Assembly (NCBI GenBank): GCA_046566095.1
Contig: JBKHXI010000202.1
Location: 1-9,432 of the forward strand
Length of the DNA stretch: 9,432 nucleotides
DNA from: CAMPJU01 sp046566095
Lineage (GTDB): Bacteria > Pseudomonadota > Gammaproteobacteria > Xanthomonadales > Xanthomonadaceae
Direction of reading: 5' to 3'
The notes beneath the pieces were generated by a model. It saw only the letters and a program-made list of their open reading frames with translations. It was not told the origin of the DNA and did not search any database. Positions 6,542 to 9,432 of the stretch are shown here, one piece after another; position 1 is the stretch's first letter; every line of letters begins with the position of its first letter. A program made the position numbers and the translations under genes.

Positions 6542-7536
6542 GCCGGCCGCTGGCCGATCCGCTGCCGGCCGTGGCGGCGCTGCGCGTGGACTACGTCCAG
6601 GCCGCGCCGTCCGCCGCGCTGGAGGCGCCCGGCGTGCTGGCGGCCATCGACTTCGGCGCCGCCGCCGCGGCCGACGATCCGCGCCGCCTGACCGTGCCGC
6701 TGCGGCCGCATGGCCCGGCGCCGGTGGAGGTCTGGCGGGTGCCCGGCCCGGTCCGCTGCGGCCGCGAGCGCGGCCTGGCCTGGAGCGAGGACGGGGCGCT
6801 GCAGTTCGCCTGGCTGGAGGTGGACGAGGTCGCCGCGGGCGGGATCGAGGCCGCCGCGGCCATCGCCTATGCGCGCCTGCGCGCCTGCCTGCGCGAGCGC
6901 GGCTATCCGCACCCGCTGCGGATCTGGAATTACATGGACGCGATCACCCGGGGCGAGGGCGACGACGAGCGCTACCGGCGCTTCTGCGTGGGCCGCGCGC
7001 GCGGCCTGGGCGACATCGACGTCGAAGCGCTGCCGGCCGCGACCGCGATCGGCCGCCGCGACGGCGTGCGGGTGCTGCAGGTCTACTGGCTGGCCGCGCG
7101 CGCCCCCGGCGCCGCGGTCGAGAACCCGCGCCAGCTCAGCGCCTACCGGTACCCGCGCCGGTACGGGCCGCAGCCGCCGAGCTTCGCCCGGGCGATGCTG
7201 CCGCCCGCGGGCAGCGACCTGCCGCTGCTGCTGTCGGGCACCGCCAGCGTGGTCGGCCACGAGACCCGGCACCCGGACTGCGTGCTGGCCCAGCTGGACG
7301 AGACCTTCGCCAACTTCGACAGCCTGCTCGGCGCGGCGCATGCGCGGCGGCGGTCGCTGCCGGCGCGGTTCGGCCCCGGCACCCGGCTCAAGGCCTACGT
7401 ACGCGACGCCGATGCCCTGGCGCCGGTGGCCGCCGCGCTCGACGCGCGGCTGGGCGGCGCGGTGCCGCGGATCGTGCTGCATGCCGACATCTGCCGCCGC
7501 GACCTGCGGGTCGAGATCGACGGCTTCCATGGCTGA
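6538..7536 (+). CDS. xanB2: Chorismatase, 3-hydroxybenzoate/4-hydroxybenzoate synthase (XanB2 type)
   Basis: 332-aa member of the chorismatase family (FkbO, Hyg5, XanB2). XanB2 of Xanthomonas converts chorismate to 3-hydroxybenzoate, the xanthomonadin starter, and to 4-hydroxybenzoate, used for ubiquinone; older annotations call such proteins pteridine-dependent dioxygenase-like. Family marks visible here: RIWNYMDAITRGEGDDERY (128-146), a SAYRYPRRYGPQPPSFARA block (201-219), SGTASVVGHETRHPDCVLAQ (233-252) followed by DETFANFDSLL (254-264), and LHADICRRDLRVEIDG (314-329) at the C-terminus. These are the active-site blocks of the family, and no gap is seen. GGGAG lies 8 nt before the ATG, which overlaps the halogenase stop as ATGA, so the two form an operon. 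The XanB2 subtype rather than FkbO or Hyg5 is inferred from the aryl-polyene neighbours. The residues that set product choice were not checked. Confidence 0.93.
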   Translation: MSRPLADPLPAVAALRVDYVQAAPSAALEAPGVLAAIDFGAAAAADDPRRLTVPLRPHGPAPVEVWRVPGPVRCGRERGLAWSEDGALQFAWLEVDEVAAGGIEAAAAIAYARLRACLRERGYPHPLRIWNYMDAITRGEGDDERYRRFCVGRARGLGDIDVEALPAATAIGRRDGVRVLQVYWLAARAPGAAVENPRQLSAYRYPRRYGPQPPSFARAMLPPAGSDLPLLLSGTASVVGHETRHPDCVLAQLDETFANFDSLLGAAHARRRSLPARFGPGTRLKAYVRDADALAPVAAALDARLGGAVPRIVLHADICRRDLRVEIDGFHG

Positions 7537-7579
7537 GCGGGCGCGGTCGCTGCGCTTGCGCCGCGGCGGCCGCGCCCGC
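7537..7579 (+). terminator. Strong hairpin directly after xanB2 (terminator-like, no T tract)
   Basis: Starting on the first base after the xanB2 stop, bases 7537-7554 pair with 7562-7579. The stem has 18 pairs, of which two are G-U wobbles, around a 7-base loop (7555-7561). The outer ten pairs, GCGGGCGCGG with CCGCGCCCGC, are perfect. There is no downstream T run, so it may act as an mRNA 3'-end stabiliser, a Rho-linked or imperfect terminator, or a partial attenuator before the small membrane-protein gene. Confidence 0.5.
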
Positions 7580-7598
7580 ATCCTGCCGCCGACCAACC

Positions 7599-7604
7599 AA
7601 GGGG
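7599..7604 (+). promoter_or_regulatory. Ribosome binding site of the 82-aa membrane protein
   Basis: AAGGGG (in AAGGGGAA), 7 nt before the ATG at 7612, is one of the clearest Shine-Dalgarno-like sequences in the window and fixes this start. It contrasts with the halogenase and hemB starts, which have none. Confidence 0.7.
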
Positions 7605-7611
7605 AACGCCG

Positions 7612-7860
7612 ATGGGACTGATCAGCCTGCTGTGGGGCATCGTGGCGATGATCTGGATGGTGATCGCGCTGATCCCGCTGCTCGGGTGGGGCAACTGGTT
7701 CCTGATCCCGTTCGCGGCCATCGGCGCGGTGATCGGCGCGCTCGGCATCGCCGTGACCCGGCCGGAAGGGCGCGGCCGGGCCAAGGCCGGGCTGGCGCTC
7801 AACGGCATCGTGATCGTGGTGGCGATCGCCCGCCTGAGCCTGGGCGGCGGCATCCTCTGA
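7612..7860 (+). CDS. Small predicted membrane protein of unknown function
   Basis: 82-aa hydrophobic protein with no assigned function. Hydrophobic segments lie at about 2-24, 28-48 and 60-76, joined by a short basic, Gly-rich loop (TRPEGRGRAKAG, 49-60), so two or three membrane passes are likely. The pattern of a Gly/Ala-rich helix, a GRxKAGLALNG turn and a final helix recalls DUF4190-like small membrane proteins, but this is only a resemblance. The Shine-Dalgarno sequence and the marked hydrophobicity support a real gene. It follows xanB2 after 75 bp containing a strong hairpin, and precedes a repeat cluster. Nothing ties it to pigment synthesis except position. Confidence 0.75.
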   Translation: MGLISLLWGIVAMIWMVIALIPLLGWGNWFLIPFAAIGAVIGALGIAVTRPEGRGRAKAGLALNGIVIVVAIARLSLGGGIL

Positions 7861-7883
7861 CGAATCCGGCGGCGCCACCCCCG

Positions 7884-7961
7884 CCTGTCGCCCCGGGCGC
7901 AGCAGCATCGTCCCGAGCGCAGCGACGGCACCCACCCCTGTCGTCCCGAGCGCAGCAACGG
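7884..7961. repeat. Degenerate copies of a REP-like half-element
   Basis: Three partial copies of the core TCGTCCCGAGCGCAGC lie before the intact hairpin. The first (cctgtcgccccgggcgcag, from 7884) has drifted. The second (tcg at 7908) and third (tcg at 7941) are clear. The second, third and the left arm of the downstream hairpin (tcg at 7974) are spaced exactly 33 bp apart, suggesting local duplication of a 33-bp unit. The core resembles dispersed intergenic palindromes common in many proteobacteria. No open reading frame or promoter is apparent in this stretch. Confidence 0.7.
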
Positions 7962-7968
7962 CTCCCAT

Positions 7969-8055
7969 CCCTGTCGTCCCGAGCGTAGCGAGGGACCTGC
8001 TTTTGGTTTCCGCCGCCGGTAAAGCAGGTCCCTCGCTGCGCTCGGGACGACAGGG
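7969..8055. repeat. Intact palindromic REP-like element, 35-bp hairpin
   Basis: The left arm 7969-8003 and right arm 8021-8055 are inverted copies, identical at 34 of 35 positions; the one difference (T at 7986) gives a G-U pair in RNA. The loop is 17 bases (8004-8020). The core of each arm reads TCGTCCCGAGCG(T/C)AGCGAG followed by GGACCTGCTTT, the layout of a mobile intergenic repeat rather than a normal terminator. It could still end transcription of the upstream gene. The right arm finishes 8 bp before the hemB -10 element and covers the place of its -35. A tyrosine transposase that might mobilise it is not in the window. Confidence 0.85.
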
Positions 8056-8063
8056 GCGGCGCG

Positions 8064-8069
8064 TAGAAT
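8064..8069 (+). promoter_or_regulatory. Candidate -10 element of hemB, placed for a leaderless transcript
   Basis: TAGAAT matches the sigma-70 -10 consensus at five of six bases and ends seven bases before the hemB ATG, so the transcript would start at or beside the start codon. No Shine-Dalgarno sequence is present. The expected -35 position (about 8041-8046, ctcggg) lies within the repeat's right arm and does not resemble TTGACA. Confidence 0.55.
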
Positions 8070-8076
8070 CCCCGGC

Positions 8077-9069
8077 ATGGCCTACCCCGACACCCGCCTG
8101 CGGCGCCTGCGCCGCGACGACTTCTCGCGCCGGCTGGTGCGCGAGACCGTGCTCACGGTCGACGACCTGATCCTGCCCGCGTTCGTGCACGAGGCCGCCG
8201 GGCGCAGCCCGGTGCCGTCGATGCCGGGGGTCGAGCGCCATTCGATCGACGAGCTGCTGCGCCTGGCCGAGCGCGCCTGCGCGCTGCGGATCCCGGCGAT
8301 CGCGCTGTTCCCGGTGACCGCACCCGAGGCCAAATCGACCGACGCGGCCGCGGCCTGGGACGACGCGGGCCTGGCCCAGCGCGCGGTCCGCGCGCTCAAG
8401 CAGCGATTCCCGGAACTGGGCGTGATCACCGACGTGGCGCTGGACCCCTACACCAGCCACGGCCAGGACGGCCTGGTCGACGAGACCGGCTACGTGATGA
8501 ACGACGCCACCGTCGAGGCGCTGGTCCGGCAGGCGCTCAGCCACGCCCGCGCCGGCGCCGACGTGGTCGCGCCCAGCGACATGATGGACGGCCGGATCGG
8601 CGCGATCCGGGCCGCGCTGGAAGCCGACGGCTTCGTCCACACCCGGATCCTGGCCTACGCGGCCAAGTACGCCAGCGCGTTCTACGGGCCGTTCCGCGAT
8701 GCGGTCGGCTCGGCCGCCGCGCTCGGCACGGCCGGCAAGCACAGCTACCAGATGGACCCGGCCAACGCCGACGAGGCCCTGCGCGAGGTCGAGCTGGACC
8801 TGGCCGAGGGCGCGGACATGGTGATGGTCAAGCCGGCGCTGCCCTACCTGGACATCGTGCGCCGGGTGAAGGACGCGTTCGGCGCGCCGACCTTCGCCTA
8901 CCAGGTCAGCGGCGAGTACGCGATGCTCAAGGCGGCCGCCGCGAACGGCTGGCTGGACGAGCGCGCCTGCGCGCTGGAGGCGCTGCTGTCGATCCGGCGC
9001 GCCGGCGCCGACGCGGTCCTGAGCTATTACGCGCTGGACGCGGCCGGCTGGCTGCGCGAGGGGCGCTGA
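8077..9069 (+). CDS. hemB: Porphobilinogen synthase (delta-aminolevulinate dehydratase), Asp/Mg type
   Basis: 330-aa cytoplasmic enzyme that condenses two 5-aminolevulinate molecules to porphobilinogen, the second committed step of haem synthesis in bacteria using the C5 route. It is full length. The N-terminus TRLRRLRRDDFSRRLVRE is typical of proteobacterial HemB and confirms the start. The two active-site lysines are Lys197 in YAAKYAS and the Schiff-base Lys252 in MVMVKPALP. The metal region reads DVALDPYTSHGQDG (119-132), with Ala and Asp in place of the Cys triad of zinc enzymes. This is the Mg-dependent pattern known from Pseudomonas aeruginosa. It stands alone after a repeat-filled gap and seems to have its own leaderless promoter, so it is a housekeeping neighbour rather than a pigment gene. 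Confidence 0.98.
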   Translation: MAYPDTRLRRLRRDDFSRRLVRETVLTVDDLILPAFVHEAAGRSPVPSMPGVERHSIDELLRLAERACALRIPAIALFPVTAPEAKSTDAAAAWDDAGLAQRAVRALKQRFPELGVITDVALDPYTSHGQDGLVDETGYVMNDATVEALVRQALSHARAGADVVAPSDMMDGRIGAIRAALEADGFVHTRILAYAAKYASAFYGPFRDAVGSAAALGTAGKHSYQMDPANADEALREVELDLAEGADMVMVKPALPYLDIVRRVKDAFGAPTFAYQVSGEYAMLKAAAANGWLDERACALEALLSIRRAGADAVLSYYALDAAGWLREGR

Positions 9070-9084
9070 GCGCCGGACGGCGCC

Positions 9085-9118
9085 GGCGCCGCCGGCCCTC
9101 CGGGCCGCGCGCGGCGCC
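9085..9118 (+). terminator. GC-rich hairpin between hemB and aroE (weak terminator candidate)
   Basis: Bases 9085-9098 can pair with 9102-9107 and 9111-9118, giving 14 G/C pairs around a TCC loop with a 3-nt bulge (9108-9110). It begins 15 bp after the hemB stop. No T run follows, so factor-independent termination would be poor. In DNA this GC-rich, chance palindromes are common, so this is tentative. Confidence 0.3.
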
Positions 9119-9174
9119 CGCCCTCACGCCTGGCTGACCACGGCCGCGGTTATCGTTGTGACGGATGTGGAACT

Positions 9175-9178
9175 GGAG
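9175..9178 (+). promoter_or_regulatory. Ribosome binding site of aroE
   Basis: GGAG lies six bases before the ATG at 9185, good spacing for a Shine-Dalgarno sequence, and supports this start. A TATCGT at 9151-9156 could be a -10 element, but no -35 fits. Confidence 0.6.
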
Positions 9179-9184
9179 CCGGGC

Positions 9185-9432
9185 ATGAACCCTCGTTACG
9201 CCGTGATCGGACATCCGGTGGCGCATTCGCTGTCGCCGCGGATCCACGCCGCCTTCGGCCGCCAGCACGGCATCGCCCTGGACTACCTGGCGATCGACGC
9301 CGCCGGCGAGGGCTTCGCCGCCGCGCTGGCCTCGTTCGCGCGCGCCGGCGGGCGCGGGGTCAACGTCACCCAGCCCTACAAGGTCGAGGCCGCGGCGCTG
9401 TGCAGCGCGCTGGCGCCGCGGGCGCAGCGCGC
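9185..9432 (+). CDS. aroE: Shikimate dehydrogenase (3' end outside window)
   Basis: The first 82 codons of AroE, the NADPH-dependent enzyme that reduces 3-dehydroshikimate to shikimate on the way to chorismate. The shikimate-binding start is clear: YAVIGHPVAHSLSPRIHAAF (5-24), with Ser15 and Ser17 matching the two substrate-contacting serines of the family. GVNVTQPYKVEA (58-69) follows, with Lys66 the catalytic lysine. The NADP-binding half lies beyond the window edge. It follows hemB after 115 bp and has its own ribosome site; whether it is co-transcribed with hemB is not visible. Its product line feeds the chorismate that XanB2 consumes 1.6 kb upstream, a sensible functional neighbourhood although both are also needed for general metabolism. 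Confidence 0.96.
   Translation, partial: MNPRYAVIGHPVAHSLSPRIHAAFGRQHGIALDYLAIDAAGEGFAAALASFARAGGRGVNVTQPYKVEAAALCSALAPRAQR

Noticed and set aside
7884..8055. CRISPR array suggested by 33-bp periodic repeats
   Set aside because: There are only a few units, they decay, the intervening bases are too short and similar for spacers, the last unit is a palindrome partner, and no cas gene is present.
6049..8742. An 897-codon minus-strand open frame across the halogenase, xanB2, the repeats and hemB
   Set aside because: It is low-complexity and antisense to recognised genes, and it passes through the REP-like repeat. No motif supports it.

Overview
The window comes from a very GC-rich gammaproteobacterium. 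Gene content and order point to the Xanthomonadaceae (Lysobacter, Luteimonas or Xanthomonas relatives): a xanthomonadin/aryl-polyene type pigment locus sits beside hemB and the start of aroE. The assignment rests on protein motifs and synteny read by eye, without a database search. GC richness opens long spurious frames on both strands, so genes were chosen by recognisable motifs and tight packing.

Left half, minus strand (5064 down to 1): a compact operon read right to left. It holds an acyl carrier protein, a multi-pass membrane protein of the COG4648 type, a small hot-dog 3-hydroxyacyl-ACP dehydratase, an LpxL/HtrB-like acyltransferase, a LolA-like periplasmic protein and an MMPL/RND-type exporter that runs off the left edge. 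This is the accessory and export half of an aryl-polyene cluster. The ketosynthases, ketoreductase and aryl-ACP ligase are not in the window and probably lie further left.

Centre, plus strand (5168 to 7536): transcribed divergently from the same 103-bp gap are a flavin-dependent halogenase-like protein and, overlapping it by 4 bp, a chorismatase of the XanB2 type. XanB2 makes 3-hydroxybenzoate, the starter unit of xanthomonadin, from chorismate. The halogenase is the best candidate here for the halogen on the pigment.

Right part, plus strand: a small predicted membrane protein of 82 aa, then a 216-bp gap with a REP-like repeat cluster ending in a 35-bp near-perfect hairpin, then hemB (porphobilinogen synthase, Asp/Mg-type metal site) and the first 82 codons of aroE. 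AroE feeds chorismate supply, the substrate of XanB2.

Most of the biology belongs to a known family of systems and I see no wholly new system. The points worth a second look are regulatory and structural: two probable leaderless promoters (halogenase, hemB), a 9-bp inverted repeat in the divergent promoter region, a long out-of-frame overlap between the acyltransferase and LolA-like genes, a hairpin covering the xanB2 ribosome site, and the repeat element abutting the hemB promoter.
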